From Hyphomicrobium_B sp001006785 (GTDB lineage Bacteria; Pseudomonadota; Alphaproteobacteria; Rhizobiales; Hyphomicrobiaceae): a DNA stretch of 64,000 nucleotides. Positions 8,216-16,837 of the stretch are shown piece after piece (the first letter of the stretch is position 1; every line of letters begins with the position of its first letter). The notes under the pieces were generated by a model. It ran no database searches. It was not told the DNA's origin and saw only the letters and a list, made by a program, of their open reading frames with translations. The position numbers and the translations under genes are program-made. Location of the stretch: positions 930,001-994,000 of the forward strand of contig NZ_CDHO01000003.1 in NCBI RefSeq assembly GCF_001006785.1, in the 5' to 3' direction.

Positions 8216-9372
8216 TTCCTCGTCAGCGCCATGTCGTCCCGATGGATCAGCGTCGCGCGCCCCTTGAACCCGAGGATCGCGGCGATCTCGCTCGAACGCT
8301 TACCCATAATACGTCGCGCATCGTCCGCCGCATAGGCGACAAGGCCCCGGCCCAGTTCCCGGCCGTCCGCCGATCTTATCGTAACCGCATCGCCGCGGTC
8401 GAAGTTGCCGTCGATACGGGTGACACCCGCCGGCAGAAGGCTTTTTCCCGATGTGAGAGCCTTCTCGGCACCTGCATCGAGGTAAACGTGGCCGCTCGGC
8501 TCGAGCTGCCCGGAAATCCAACGCTTTCGCGCCGTCACCGGATCTGAATTGGCGACGAACCACGTGACACGTGCGCCGTCCGAGATCGCCTTGAGCGGAT
8601 GAAGAACCTTGCCGGTCGTGATGACCATATCGGTACCGGCCGAGAGCGCGATCTTGCCCGCCTCGATTTTCGTCTTCATGCCGCCTTTGGAAAGCTCGGT
8701 CCCGGCGTCACCAGCCATGGCCTCGATCTCCGGCGTGATCTCGGTCACGAGCGGGATGTGCCTGGCGTTCTGATCGTCGGCCGGAGGCGCGGTATAGAGG
8801 CCGTCAACATCCGACAGCAGCACGAGGCAATCCGCCGACACCATCGACGCGACGCGCGCTGACAGTCGGTCGTTATCACCGTAGCGGATTTCCGCCGTCG
8901 CGACCGTATCGTTTTCATTGACGACCGGAATGGCCTTCAGCGCCAGCAGAACTTCAATGGTGTTGCGCGCGTTGAGATACCGCCGCCGCTCTTCCGTATC
9001 GCCGAGCGTTAGAAGGATCTGCGCCGCCGTCAGACCGCGCGCGGCCGCGAGTTCCTGATAGGCGTGCGCGAGACTGATCTGCCCGACGGATGCCGCAGCC
9101 TGACTCTGTTCGAGTTCGAGCGGTCCCTTCGGCAGCTTCAGCACATGCCGGCCCAGCGCGATGGAGCCCGACGACACCAGCACGATGTCCTTGCCGGCGC
9201 GCGCAAGCTCGGCGACATCATCCATGAACGAGTTGAGCCAGTCCGACTTGATGCGGCCGGTGCTTTTATCCGCCAGCAGCGCCGAACCGATTTTCACGAC
9301 AATGCGCCGCGCCTTCGCCCATTCAGGGCGCGCGGTAGCGATCGTAGCGGCGGACTGCGGAGCGCGGATCAT
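8212..9372 (-). CDS. proB: Glutamate 5-kinase
   Basis: First enzyme of proline synthesis. It has an amino-acid-kinase domain (ARRIVVKIGSALLAD at the start, NENDTVATAEIRYGDNDRLSA in the middle, GGMKTKIEAGKIA later) and a C-terminal PUA domain ending near LGFKGRATLIHRDDMALTRK. I prefer the ATG at 9372 (386 residues, close to the family) over the upstream in-frame ATG at 9456, whose extra 28 residues are not conserved. Neither has a strong Shine-Dalgarno. The stop overlaps the proA start. Confidence 0.94.
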   Translation of the reverse strand: MIRAPQSAATIATARPEWAKARRIVVKIGSALLADKSTGRIKSDWLNSFMDDVAELARAGKDIVLVSSGSIALGRHVLKLPKGPLELEQSQAAASVGQISLAHAYQELAAARGLTAAQILLTLGDTEERRRYLNARNTIEVLLALKAIPVVNENDTVATAEIRYGDNDRLSARVASMVSADCLVLLSDVDGLYTAPPADDQNARHIPLVTEITPEIEAMAGDAGTELSKGGMKTKIEAGKIALSAGTDMVITTGKVLHPLKAISDGARVTWFVANSDPVTARKRWISGQLEPSGHVYLDAGAEKALTSGKSLLPAGVTRIDGNFDRGDAVTIRSADGRELGRGLVAYAADDARRIMGKRSSEIAAILGFKGRATLIHRDDMALTRK

Positions 9373-9522
9373 GGCAATCCCGGATTGAAAGTCGAACCCG
9401 ATGCGCGAGGCACCGGAGCATCGCGTGCTTATCTGTAAATGCGCGCATTCGGGCAAGAGGCCGATGCCGCATATCAGCCCGCCACGTCAATTTTTACCTA
9501 ATTAACTGCCTGCAAGTCCGCC

Positions 9523-10620
9523 TTAGGGGACCACGGCGAAGAACAGGAACGTGCCGAACAGCACCAGATGCAGGAAGCCGAAAAGCACATTCGTCCGCCC
9601 GGTGCCGAATGTCAGGATGCTGGCGCCAAGCGTCATCACGACGAGCGCCATGTCCCGCGGATCGAGGCCGAGAATGAGCGGCTTTTGCAGAATGATGTTG
9701 GCCGCAGCGATTGCCGGGATCGTCAACCCGATCGTCGCCAAGGACGACCCCAGCGCCAGATTGATGCTTTTCTGCAGATTATCGCGGCTCGCCGCCCGGA
9801 TCGCCGCAATCGACTCCGGTAACAGCACGATAAACGCGATCACGACGCCGCTAAACGCCGGTGGGGCGCCAACAGCCGAAACGGCGGCGTTCACTTCAAT
9901 CGCGAACAGCTTGGCGAGCAGCACAACGGCGACAAGCGCGACGCAGAGAAAGAGGATCGAGCGGATCAGCTTCCCGCCTGTCTGCGCATTGGGATCGGGC
10001 GGATCGTAATCTCCGGCAAAATAATCCCGGTGCCGAACGGTCTGCGTAAAGACGAAGACCGCATAGAGCGCGATAATCGCGAAGCTCATGAACGCCAGCT
10101 GGCTCGTCGAGTACAGGCGACCCGGAGCCGAGCTGGTATAATTCGGCAGGATAATCGACAGCGTCGTCAAGACCAGCAGCATGGCTAGATAGATCTTAGC
10201 CGAGGTCACGTCGAACGACTGCTCGCGATATCGAATACCGCCGACGAGAAGACACGCTCCCACGAGCCCCGTCGTAATGATCATGACCACAGAGAACACG
10301 GTATCGCGCACCAGCGTTGGCGCCGCCTTACCGGTCAGCATGAGGGACACGATCAAAGCCAGTTCGATCACCGTCACGGCCATCGTCAGAACCAAGGTTC
10401 CGATAGGCTCGCCGGTGAGATGCGCGACCTCTTCCGCATGATAGACCGCCGAAAATACAGCGCCCATAAGAAGAGGGATCAGGATGATCGCAATAGCGAT
10501 ACCGAGAGGGTCCGACGCAAAATCATCGCCAAACCCGACCCATGTCGCGAACACGAAAAGCGCTACCCCAACAATCGGCAGTGCCCACGACCAAACCGGC
10601 GTTCGCGTCGAATGAACCAT
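9523..10620 (-). CDS. ChaA-type calcium (sodium)/proton antiporter
   Basis: A 365-residue membrane protein of the Ca2+/cation antiporter superfamily. Two inverted CaCA halves are recognisable: residues around 62-85 (HAEEVAHLTGEPIGTLVLTMAVTVIE) and around 260-300 (LLPESIAAIRAA...INLALGSSLATIGLTIPAIA). These match E. coli ChaA-like exchangers, which expel Ca2+ or Na+ at alkaline pH. About eleven hydrophobic segments can be counted. It lies between obg and proB on the same strand, with 85 and 150 bases of spacing, an insertion into the usual obg-proB order. Confidence 0.87.
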   Translation of the reverse strand: MVHSTRTPVWSWALPIVGVALFVFATWVGFGDDFASDPLGIAIAIILIPLLMGAVFSAVYHAEEVAHLTGEPIGTLVLTMAVTVIELALIVSLMLTGKAAPTLVRDTVFSVVMIITTGLVGACLLVGGIRYREQSFDVTSAKIYLAMLLVLTTLSIILPNYTSSAPGRLYSTSQLAFMSFAIIALYAVFVFTQTVRHRDYFAGDYDPPDPNAQTGGKLIRSILFLCVALVAVVLLAKLFAIEVNAAVSAVGAPPAFSGVVIAFIVLLPESIAAIRAASRDNLQKSINLALGSSLATIGLTIPAIAAANIILQKPLILGLDPRDMALVVMTLGASILTFGTGRTNVLFGFLHLVLFGTFLFFAVVP

Positions 10621-10705
10621 TGATGCTCTTTTTTATGAGGATTGAAGGCGGATGCGCGATTGTGCGCGACTTGCGGGCATCTCGCAAGTCAAAGCGCAAA
10701 GTTCT

Positions 10706-11746
10706 TTAAGGCTGCCACGCCCCGCTTGCGTCGCGATCCTCATCCTCTTCCGCCGCATCTTTACGCGAGATTTCGCGCGTCAGTGCGTACAGGGCTTCCT
10801 TGATGCCAGCGCCGGACACCGCAGAAAGCAGCAGAGGCGTCTTGCGCGCCGCCTTCTTCAAAGCTTCGCGTCGTTCCGCAAGCGTCTCCTCATCCAGCGC
10901 ATCGATCTTCGAAAGCGCGACGATCTCTTTCTTCTTCTCGAGAGCGCCGCCGTAGGCTTTGAGTTCCCGGCGCACGGTCTTGTAGTCGCTCGCCACATCC
11001 GCCGAAGTTGCATCAACGAGATGAAGAAGAACGCGGCAGCGTTCGATATGCCCGAGGAAACGGTCGCCGAGCCCCGCGCCTTCACTCGCACCCTCGATCA
11101 ACCCCGGAATGTCGGCGAGAACGAAATCGACGTCCCCTGCGCGCACGACGCCGAGGTTCGGGTGAAGCGTCGTGAACGGATAATCGGCGATCTTCGGCTT
11201 CGCGGCGCTCACTGTCGCGAGAAACGTCGATTTTCCAGCGTTCGGCAAACCGACGAGCGCCGCATCCGCAATCAGCTTCAGCCGCAGCCAGATCGTCAGT
11301 TCTTCGCCCGGCTGTCCGGGATTGGCGTGACGCGGCGCCTGGTTCGTCGAGCTTTTGAAATGCGCGTTGCCGAAACCGCCATTGCCGCCCTTGGCGAGAC
11401 GAACGCGCGCGCCGGGCTCCGTCAGATCCGCAAGCAGCGTCTCGCCGTCTTCGGCGAACACCTGCGTGCCCGGAGGCACCTTGACCGTGCAGTCGCGCCC
11501 GTTCGGACCCGCTCGATTCTGCCCCATGCCGGGCGTACCGTTCTGCGCGGAAAAATGCTGCTGATATCGGTAGTCGATGAGCGTGTTGAGGTTCTGCACG
11601 CACTCGACCCAGACGTCGCCGCCATTACCGCCGTCGCCGCCGTTCGGCCCACCGAACTCGATGAACTTCTCACGCCGGAACGCGACGCAGCCGTTTCCGC
11701 CAGCGCCGGACTTTATGTAAATCTTGGCTTGATCGAGAAATTTCAT
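10706..11746 (-). CDS. obg: GTPase Obg/CgtA
   Basis: A 346-residue GTPase of ribosome assembly and stress control. The N-terminal glycine-rich Obg fold (MKFLDQAKIYIKSGAGGNG... GGPNGGDGGNGGDVW) precedes the G domain with G1 GLPNAGKSTFL, G3 DIPGLIEGA and G4 SKID. I start it at the ATG at 11746, the conserved MKFLDQ, because that ATG overlaps the stop of the upstream acetyltransferase gene by 4 bases. The C-terminal tail after the G domain is short. Confidence 0.96.
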   Translation of the reverse strand: MKFLDQAKIYIKSGAGGNGCVAFRREKFIEFGGPNGGDGGNGGDVWVECVQNLNTLIDYRYQQHFSAQNGTPGMGQNRAGPNGRDCTVKVPPGTQVFAEDGETLLADLTEPGARVRLAKGGNGGFGNAHFKSSTNQAPRHANPGQPGEELTIWLRLKLIADAALVGLPNAGKSTFLATVSAAKPKIADYPFTTLHPNLGVVRAGDVDFVLADIPGLIEGASEGAGLGDRFLGHIERCRVLLHLVDATSADVASDYKTVRRELKAYGGALEKKKEIVALSKIDALDEETLAERREALKKAARKTPLLLSAVSGAGIKEALYALTREISRKDAAEEDEDRDASGAWQP

Positions 11747-12273
11747 GACGCCAAAGCTCGAATGGCCATCGTCCACGGCCTGCGCAGTTCATAGCTCAGC
11801 GCCGGAAGCTCGCACTGGCGAGCTTCGCACCAGCCGGTGGAATCTCCAACGTACTTGAAGCCGAGCTTCTGGATCACGCGCGCCGAGCCGGGATTGCCGG
11901 CGAGATGCCTGCAAACGAACCGCCTGACGCCCGCCTTGGTGAATCCATAAGCCATCACGGCGCTCGCCGCTTCGGTCGCATACCCATGACCCCAATACGG
12001 CTTACCGATCCAATAGCCAAGCTCGGCATCGCCGTTGGTGTCGATCGTGAAGCCGCAAATCCCGATGAACTCTGCTTCGCGTTCGATCCCGAAAACTTGT
12101 TCGCCCTCTTCGACGCCGCTGATCCAATGATGCGCGGCATCCGCCGAGTAGGGATAGGGAATGCGGCCCGTCATGCTCGCGACATCCCAGTCACCCGCGA
12201 GATCGGCGATCCGGGCGGCGTCACTGTCGACAACGGCTCTGAGGCGAAGGCGGGCGGTCTGCATGCCTGACAA
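11743..12273 (-). CDS. GNAT N-acetyltransferase (RimJ/RimL type)
   Basis: A 176-residue acetyltransferase. The start TARLRLRAVVDSDAARIADL, the acetyl-CoA loop GYWIGKPYWGHGYATEAASAVMAYGF and the late NPGSARVIQKLGFKYVG are typical of the RimJ/RimL/SpeG-like GNAT group. The acceptor is unknown. A gene of this kind commonly sits between rpmA and obg in alphaproteobacteria; here it is coupled to obg by a 4-base overlap. Confidence 0.88.
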   Translation of the reverse strand: MSGMQTARLRLRAVVDSDAARIADLAGDWDVASMTGRIPYPYSADAAHHWISGVEEGEQVFGIEREAEFIGICGFTIDTNGDAELGYWIGKPYWGHGYATEAASAVMAYGFTKAGVRRFVCRHLAGNPGSARVIQKLGFKYVGDSTGWCEARQCELPALSYELRRPWTMAIRALAS

Positions 12274-12376
12274 CTAAACGAACGTGTGTGGCGAAAAGGG
12301 ATACGAGGCCGCCGCCAGAAAAGCAAAAGGGGACGGCAGCGCCATCCCCGAATTCGCAGCAATCTGGTCTCGCGGC

Positions 12377-12649
12377 TTACTCGGCCGCGACAACCTTCGC
12401 CGGCTTGACCGAGATATAGATGCGGCCGTTGCGCTTGGTATCGAACTCGACCGTACCTTCTTCGACTGCGAAGATCGTGTGATCGGTTCCCATGCCGACA
12501 CCCGAACCCGGATGCCACTGCGTGCCGCGCTGACGGCAAAGGATGTTACCGGGAATGACGTACTCGCCGCCGTAGCGTTTGATGCCGAGACGTTTGCTCT
12601 CGGAATCGCGGCCGTTACGCGTCGAGCCGCCTGCTTTTTTCTGTGCCAT
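12377..12649 (-). CDS. rpmA: 50S ribosomal protein L27
   Basis: A 90-residue L27. The N-terminus MAQKKAGGSTRNGRDSESKRLG, the following YGGEYVIPGNIL and the HPGSGVGMGTDHTIFA segment are diagnostic. There is no N-terminal cleaved extension of the Firmicute type. It follows rplU by 30 bases. Confidence 0.98.
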   Translation of the reverse strand: MAQKKAGGSTRNGRDSESKRLGIKRYGGEYVIPGNILCRQRGTQWHPGSGVGMGTDHTIFAVEEGTVEFDTKRNGRIYISVKPAKVVAAE

Positions 12650-12679
12650 TTCAGAATCCTCGAATGAAGCGGCGGCTCG

Positions 12680-12994
12680 TTACGCGCCGGTGATATCGGT
12701 AATACGCACGATCGAAAGGTCCTGACGGTGTCCCTTCTTGCGGCGTGAATTTTTGCGGCGGCGCTTTTTGAATGCGATGAGCTTCGGCCCGCGCGACTGC
12801 TCGACAAGCTCTGCAACGACCTTCGCGCCCGAAATGATCGGTGCACCGATCTTAACGTCGGCGCCCGAGCCGACCATTAGCACTTGGTCGAATTCAACGG
12901 TGGCTCCGGCATCGCCGGCAACCCGTTCGATCGTGACGACATCGTCCTTGGAGACGCGGTACTGCTTGCCGCCCGTCTTGATGACAGCGTACAT
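12680..12994 (-). CDS. rplU: 50S ribosomal protein L21
   Basis: A 104-residue L21 starting MYAVIKTGGKQYRVSKDDVV and ending with the basic KKRRRKNSRRKKGHRQDLSIVRI stretch typical of L21. I use the ATG at 12994 rather than the in-frame TTG at 13000: a GGAAGGA Shine-Dalgarno lies about 8 bases before this ATG. First gene of the rplU-rpmA operon. Confidence 0.97.
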   Translation of the reverse strand: MYAVIKTGGKQYRVSKDDVVTIERVAGDAGATVEFDQVLMVGSGADVKIGAPIISGAKVVAELVEQSRGPKLIAFKKRRRKNSRRKKGHRQDLSIVRITDITGA

Positions 12995-13000
12995 GTTCAA

Positions 13001-13312
13001 TCCTTCCGGCCTTCTTGGCCTGTTTCCGCGCCCTGTGGCGCCATCGAAAAACGATGGACTTTCAGAGAGATGCTGAATTTATCAGCATGAGCCTCGGGCA
13101 GCGCATTGAAGGCGGAACTTTTATTCCGCCTGCGAGTGGCGGTTTATTGTCGAACTGAGGCACCTTGTCAATCGCCATGCGGCGTTTCGCTTTTTGTTTG
13201 AGCGACCTCGCTGCTCCTCGCAAAAACGCCACCCAGTAACCATTTTCACTCGCGATAGGCAAAGCCGGCAGCAAGACTGCCGGACCATTCAAGAGGAAAG
13301 CCGGGAAACGCG
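13001..13312. other. Divergent intergenic region, rplU / Ntn-hydrolase-like gene
   Basis: Holds the rplU leader and promoter described separately. Nearer the rightward gene there is a perfect 7-bp inverted repeat (13265-13283, CCGGCAG with a 5-base loop) about 30 bases before the start codon. No additional protein-coding signal was recognised. Confidence 0.5.
13143..13171 (-). promoter_or_regulatory. Probable sigma-70 promoter for rplU-rpmA
   Basis: On the leftward strand a perfect -35 hexamer TTGACA (13166-13171) is followed after 17 bases by AATAAA (13143-13148). Transcription would begin near 13136 and leave a leader of about 140 bases before rplU. The leader contains a perfect 7-bp hairpin (13111-13130, GGCGGAA with a 6-base loop), which could serve L21-type autoregulation. 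Confidence 0.6.
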
Positions 13313-14356
13313 ATGCAGGCACAGCTTCAGCACGATGCAGCTGCAATTCGCGCGCGCGTACCGAGCCTCACCGAAATCCCACTTCTCGATACCGGACGCG
13401 ATTTCCCGCTCGCAACGCTCCGCACCTTCGAAGACCGCACCCATGCCCTGCTCGATGCCGCATCGCGGCGCTATCCGCGCAGCGCGCTGACGGCCCTCGA
13501 CAAGGTGTCCCGTGCCTGGCTCGCGCGCTGGAACAATCGCCATCTTCCTGAAATCGATGAGATCGCCCGCACGCTCGGCCGCCCCGGAGCCTACTTTTTC
13601 TCCGTCAATTACGAATGGGCCTGCACCTGCCGCGCAGCACCCTCTCCCGACGGCCGGTCGGCCCGCCTGATCAGGGTTCTGGACTGGAAAGCCCCGGGCC
13701 TCGGCGCCAACCTCGTCTGTGCGAAAGTATCGGGCGCCGGCGCGGGACCGTTCTCGCTGCTGACTTGGCCGGGATACACGGGTGTCCTGCAGGTCATGGC
13801 GCCCGGCCGCTTTTCGGCGGCGATCAATCAACCTCCGATGCGCAAGGCGACGGGCCTCTTTTATCTCGACTGGGCCGCCAATCGCCGCCGCGTCTGGCAT
13901 ATGCCGCACCCGACGCCTGCCCACCTGCTGCGCAAAGTTGCGGAAGAAGCGCGCGATTTCGCCGAAGCCCGCCTCATGCTGATCGAAGAACCGATTTCAA
14001 CGCCCGCCATCTTCACGCTCGCGGGTCTCGCCCCCTCCGAAACGGCCGTGATCGAACGCACCGAGGATGACGCTCGTGCCAGGGACGGCGCGCACGTCGC
14101 CGCCAATCACTGGGAAACGCCGGATTGGCACGGACATCCGCGCGGCGATCAAAGCACCGATCGCGCCTGCCTCATGCGCGACGTGGACACATCCTTTGAG
14201 CCGGAATTCCGTTGGCTCATATCACCCATCCTGAACGACAAGACGCGCCTCGCAATGGTTGCCGATGCCAGCGAAGGCCGCATGATCGCGCGCGGCTACG
14301 AGCCGGACGGCCCCGCGACGACAACGCTCGATTTGACTTGGCGTCCAACCGCCTGA
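13313..14356 (+). CDS. Probable Ntn-type amidohydrolase (C45/acid-ceramidase-like)
   Basis: A 347-residue protein I do not recognise by name. Residues 99-130 (NYEWACTCRAAP...RLIRVLDWK) resemble the nucleophile region of N-terminal-nucleophile hydrolases such as acid ceramidase, NAAA and C45 acyltransferases: a Cys (104 or 106) followed by an Arg and Asp in an RxLDW-like strand. The later TWPGYTGVLQVMAPGRFSAAINQ is consistent with that fold. In such enzymes the protein is often cleaved just before the catalytic Cys. The substrate is unknown. It is divergent from rplU and ends 65 bases before the tRNA-Ser. Confidence 0.5.
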   Translation: MQAQLQHDAAAIRARVPSLTEIPLLDTGRDFPLATLRTFEDRTHALLDAASRRYPRSALTALDKVSRAWLARWNNRHLPEIDEIARTLGRPGAYFFSVNYEWACTCRAAPSPDGRSARLIRVLDWKAPGLGANLVCAKVSGAGAGPFSLLTWPGYTGVLQVMAPGRFSAAINQPPMRKATGLFYLDWAANRRRVWHMPHPTPAHLLRKVAEEARDFAEARLMLIEEPISTPAIFTLAGLAPSETAVIERTEDDARARDGAHVAANHWETPDWHGHPRGDQSTDRACLMRDVDTSFEPEFRWLISPILNDKTRLAMVADASEGRMIARGYEPDGPATTTLDLTWRPTA

Positions 14357-14421
14357 CCCGCTTGCCTAACGCGCAAAGCACAGCTACAAGCCGCACCTTG
14401 CCGTCAGGCGCCACGGCTTCC

Positions 14422-14511
14422 GGAGAGGTGGCAGAGTGGTCGATCGCGCCGCACTCGAAATGCGGAGTACTCGCAAGGGTACCGGGGGTTCGAATCCCTC
14501 CCTCTCCGCCA
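14422..14511 (+). tRNA. tRNA-Ser (anticodon CGA)
   Basis: A complete 90-base class II tRNA. The acceptor stem GGAGAGG pairs with CCTCTCC, followed by discriminator G and an encoded CCA. The anticodon stem-loop is CCGCA-CTCGAAA-TGCGG, giving anticodon CGA, which reads UCG. A long variable arm and the GGTTCGAATCC T-arm are present. Its last 26 bases are duplicated at 31,524-31,549, marking an island integration site. Confidence 0.95.
14486..14511 (+). repeat. Left attachment-site repeat (attL, tRNA-Ser 3' end)
   Basis: The last 26 bases of tRNA-Ser, from the T-arm to CCA. They match 31,524-31,549 at 25 of 26 positions (G at 14,492 versus C at 31,530), with the final 19 bases identical. Both copies are in the same orientation, as expected for integration into a tRNA 3' end that leaves the gene intact at one side. 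Confidence 0.88.
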
Positions 14512-15108
14512 CTCTAAATTATCGTTTAAAATCAATAACTTACATCGTTATTAAAAATCGATCCCGGGATTCGAACCCAGTAAAAATGTCCCAATTTCCG
14601 TGCTTTTGGATCGCTTGAGACAGTGTGACCCAAATGCGGAGTGGTCTCTCGGGCCCGCTTCTGAAAACTAATTCCGGGAATTAAAATACGGCCCGATAAT
14701 TTGTCAGGCACTTGAGTTCCTGAAATTAACAATTCTAATGTAATTGGGCGTTTTGCCGAAATTACTATTTAATGACATCGGAATTGACCGCATTCGACTA
14801 TATTGAGTTGGATGGAATTGTGTCCGTTTGCGAATTAAAATTGGAAAAGGCCAATTTATCCCAATAGCGGACGTCGGCGACGGTCATCCGAAATGTGCCT
14901 ATCGATGGGTCCGCAGGGCGGCATTTGGGCGAAATGCTGACACCGAGCTGGGGCGGTATGTCAATCGGTGTTGAACTTTGCCCCCTATCGGCATTCGATG
15001 CTGAACCCTCTGAGGGACCAAAGTGGGTGGAATGCGCCGGGGAACACGAGCCTCGTCGTATCAGAAAGAGCTTTGTGATTATCGTCCTGCGCGCAAGATT
15101 TGCCGACT
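14512..15108. other. AT-rich left flank of the island
   Basis: About 600 bases, visibly more AT-rich than the core genome to about 14,860. On the leftward strand 14,563-14,580 reads CTGGGTTCGAATCCCGG, a complete tRNA T-arm shape without the rest of a tRNA, perhaps a scar of another integration. No integrase and no other convincing gene was found. Confidence 0.45.
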
Positions 15109-15978
15109 TCAGTCGGCGCCGTTGGCGTATGCGGCAGCAATCAAGGCGACTAGCGCATCGCGCTTCGTGGTGAGGTCTTCCTTTTGCAGTGATAACCTAT
15201 AGCGCCCCCACCGAGCATCATACGGCAGGGTATCGAATCCGGCCTCCTCGATGACGGCGTCGGTTTCTTCGGTTTTCGGAAGGCGCGGCTCCATGTTCAG
15301 CGTATTGCGGCGGGGGCGGAGGGTGACGAAGTTGGAAGGCTGTCCGTCGCGGGCCAGCCCGATGTAGAATTTGTTGTATTTCAGCTCCAGCGACGGGTCG
15401 TGGGCTTTGACTAGGAGGAGCAGCTGGTCGGCCAGCTGGAGGGTTTCGCGGGAACCCTTGTTTTCCCAATAGGGGCGATCGCTGGGGGCGGCAGCGGCGT
15501 CTTCGTCCTCGTCGACGAGACCGCGCGTCAGTTCGCTCATTACGGTGGTGAAGACAAGGGTCAGGTTGTCGGCGACCTTGAGCGCTTGCATCTGGATGGC
15601 GATGAGGGGGATGGTGCCGTTGAAGAGGGAAATGACGTTGAGGAAGCGGCTGGTAATGTCCTCTGCTATGATGACGGCGCAATGGTCATATTGCGGGTAG
15701 CGCTTACGTTCAAGGTCCCAGTATTCGAGGGTGCGGATGATGTGGGTCTCGTCGGTTTGGCCGAGCTGGATTTCGACTTCATAGCGCCTGTTGTCGGCGT
15801 CTTGCAGCAGGAGGTCGAGGCGACCGGCGCGCGGCTGGGTGCGTTCGGCGTCGCGTAGCTCAAGGTCGCCTAGGCCCAGGATGGCAGGATCTTGGGCGAT
15901 AAGGTTCTGGACCCACTTCTCGGTAAGCAGGGGATGCAGTTTGAGGCTGATGCGCTCGTTTTTGACGTAGTTGTTCAA
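15109..15978 (-). CDS. PD-(D/E)XK nuclease-like protein
   Basis: A 289-residue protein of unknown function. Residues about 50-75 (RAGRLDLLLQDADNRRYEVEIQLGQ) show the Asp ... Glu-x-Glu arrangement of a PD-(D/E)XK fold, as in NucS-like or restriction-endonuclease-like domains, with the usual Lys replaced by Gln. It is followed by a helix and HCAVIIAEDIT, resembling domains that recognise DNA ends or restrict DNA. The C-terminal third may be a separate small domain. I take the TTG at 15978 as start: a GAGAGG motif lies just upstream and no ATG occurs before the conserved region. Same strand as the ATPase/AbiV operon, 121 bases downstream, so it could be its fourth gene. Confidence 0.5.
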   Translation of the reverse strand: MNNYVKNERISLKLHPLLTEKWVQNLIAQDPAILGLGDLELRDAERTQPRAGRLDLLLQDADNRRYEVEIQLGQTDETHIIRTLEYWDLERKRYPQYDHCAVIIAEDITSRFLNVISLFNGTIPLIAIQMQALKVADNLTLVFTTVMSELTRGLVDEDEDAAAAPSDRPYWENKGSRETLQLADQLLLLVKAHDPSLELKYNKFYIGLARDGQPSNFVTLRPRRNTLNMEPRLPKTEETDAVIEEAGFDTLPYDARWGRYRLSLQKEDLTTKRDALVALIAAAYANGAD

Positions 15979-16099
15979 GCGAACCTCTCGGTCTGTTGTA
16001 TTGCGCGTAACTCATAAAGGAGTCGGTAGAGGTGTGGAATTGGCGCAGGTGGGCGTGAAGGAGGGTGCCAGATTGATCGACTGCTCTTCTCCGGCTGGC

Positions 16100-16837
16100 C
16101 TAATTCCGCATAACGTGGGCTTCTGGGTAATGCGCAAAAAGTTTCCGGATAAACTCTAAGGCATTTTGATACCGCGACGAAGAGTGTCCACCCTTCCTTA
16201 ATAGGGTCGACATCAGGTGGCGGTAGCTCCAAGCCCTCTCGAACTCCTCGTCGCTGGCCATTGGATTGGCACTCGTGGGCGTCGATACGGCCCGACCATC
16301 GCGCCCAATCCTGACATAAAGGGCGTCCTGCTTGAGGCGGTCGCGCTTGCCTTCGGCAATATGCAACGCCGGAGCAGCGTAGTCAGGGGGCTCTGACCAT
16401 TGCCAGTTGTTAGATACCCATCTGCCGATTTTCTCGTGGCGAAGGATTGATATAGCGTCCGCTACGGCAAGTGGAATTCCTAATCCGCACATCACCTCCT
16501 CGCGGATACGCTTGACCATCTCCTCTTCGCTCTCATCCTCAAGGGGGTTGATGTATTCGATTACCGTTCCCACAAGTTGTTTGCAGATATGGTCATTCAT
16601 CGCGCGTAGAAGATAGGGACTCCATCGGATCACATCTTCACGCACGAGGAACAGAAGGAATGCCTTCGCGTATTCCTCTTGCGCCAACATCGCAAGGACA
16701 AGCTTGCTCGCGGGCGGCTCCTGACACTCCAGCCACATGGCGTCATCGATAAGCCGCTCGCCGTTTGTAATGCAGGCTTCTATGGATGAAGTCAGCGTCT
16801 TCGCCGTAGGCATGACAGGAGCATCAACCTTTGCCAT
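16100..16837 (-). CDS. AbiV-like abortive-infection protein
   Basis: A 245-residue protein whose N-terminal part (SIEACITNGERLIDDAMWLE...KLVLAMLAQEEYAKAFLLFLV) resembles the AbiV family, HEPN-like helical proteins associated with abortive infection in lactococci. The C-terminal half (from about residue 110) is not recognised and may sense or bind a partner. The start overlaps the end of the upstream ATPase gene by 14 bases, so the two are co-translated. Likely part of a defence operon; the specific activity is inferred only from family resemblance. Confidence 0.55.
   Translation of the reverse strand: MAKVDAPVMPTAKTLTSSIEACITNGERLIDDAMWLECQEPPASKLVLAMLAQEEYAKAFLLFLVREDVIRWSPYLLRAMNDHICKQLVGTVIEYINPLEDESEEEMVKRIREEVMCGLGIPLAVADAISILRHEKIGRWVSNNWQWSEPPDYAAPALHIAEGKRDRLKQDALYVRIGRDGRAVSTPTSANPMASDEEFERAWSYRHLMSTLLRKGGHSSSRYQNALEFIRKLFAHYPEAHVMRN

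Noticed and set aside
6254..8335. A 693-residue plus-strand open frame opposite nadD and proA
   Set aside because: Antisense to conserved genes and Arg-rich; considered a shadow.
14532..14732. Leftward frame near attL considered as an integrase remnant
   Set aside because: No tyrosine-recombinase R-H-R-Y residues or box motifs could be identified.
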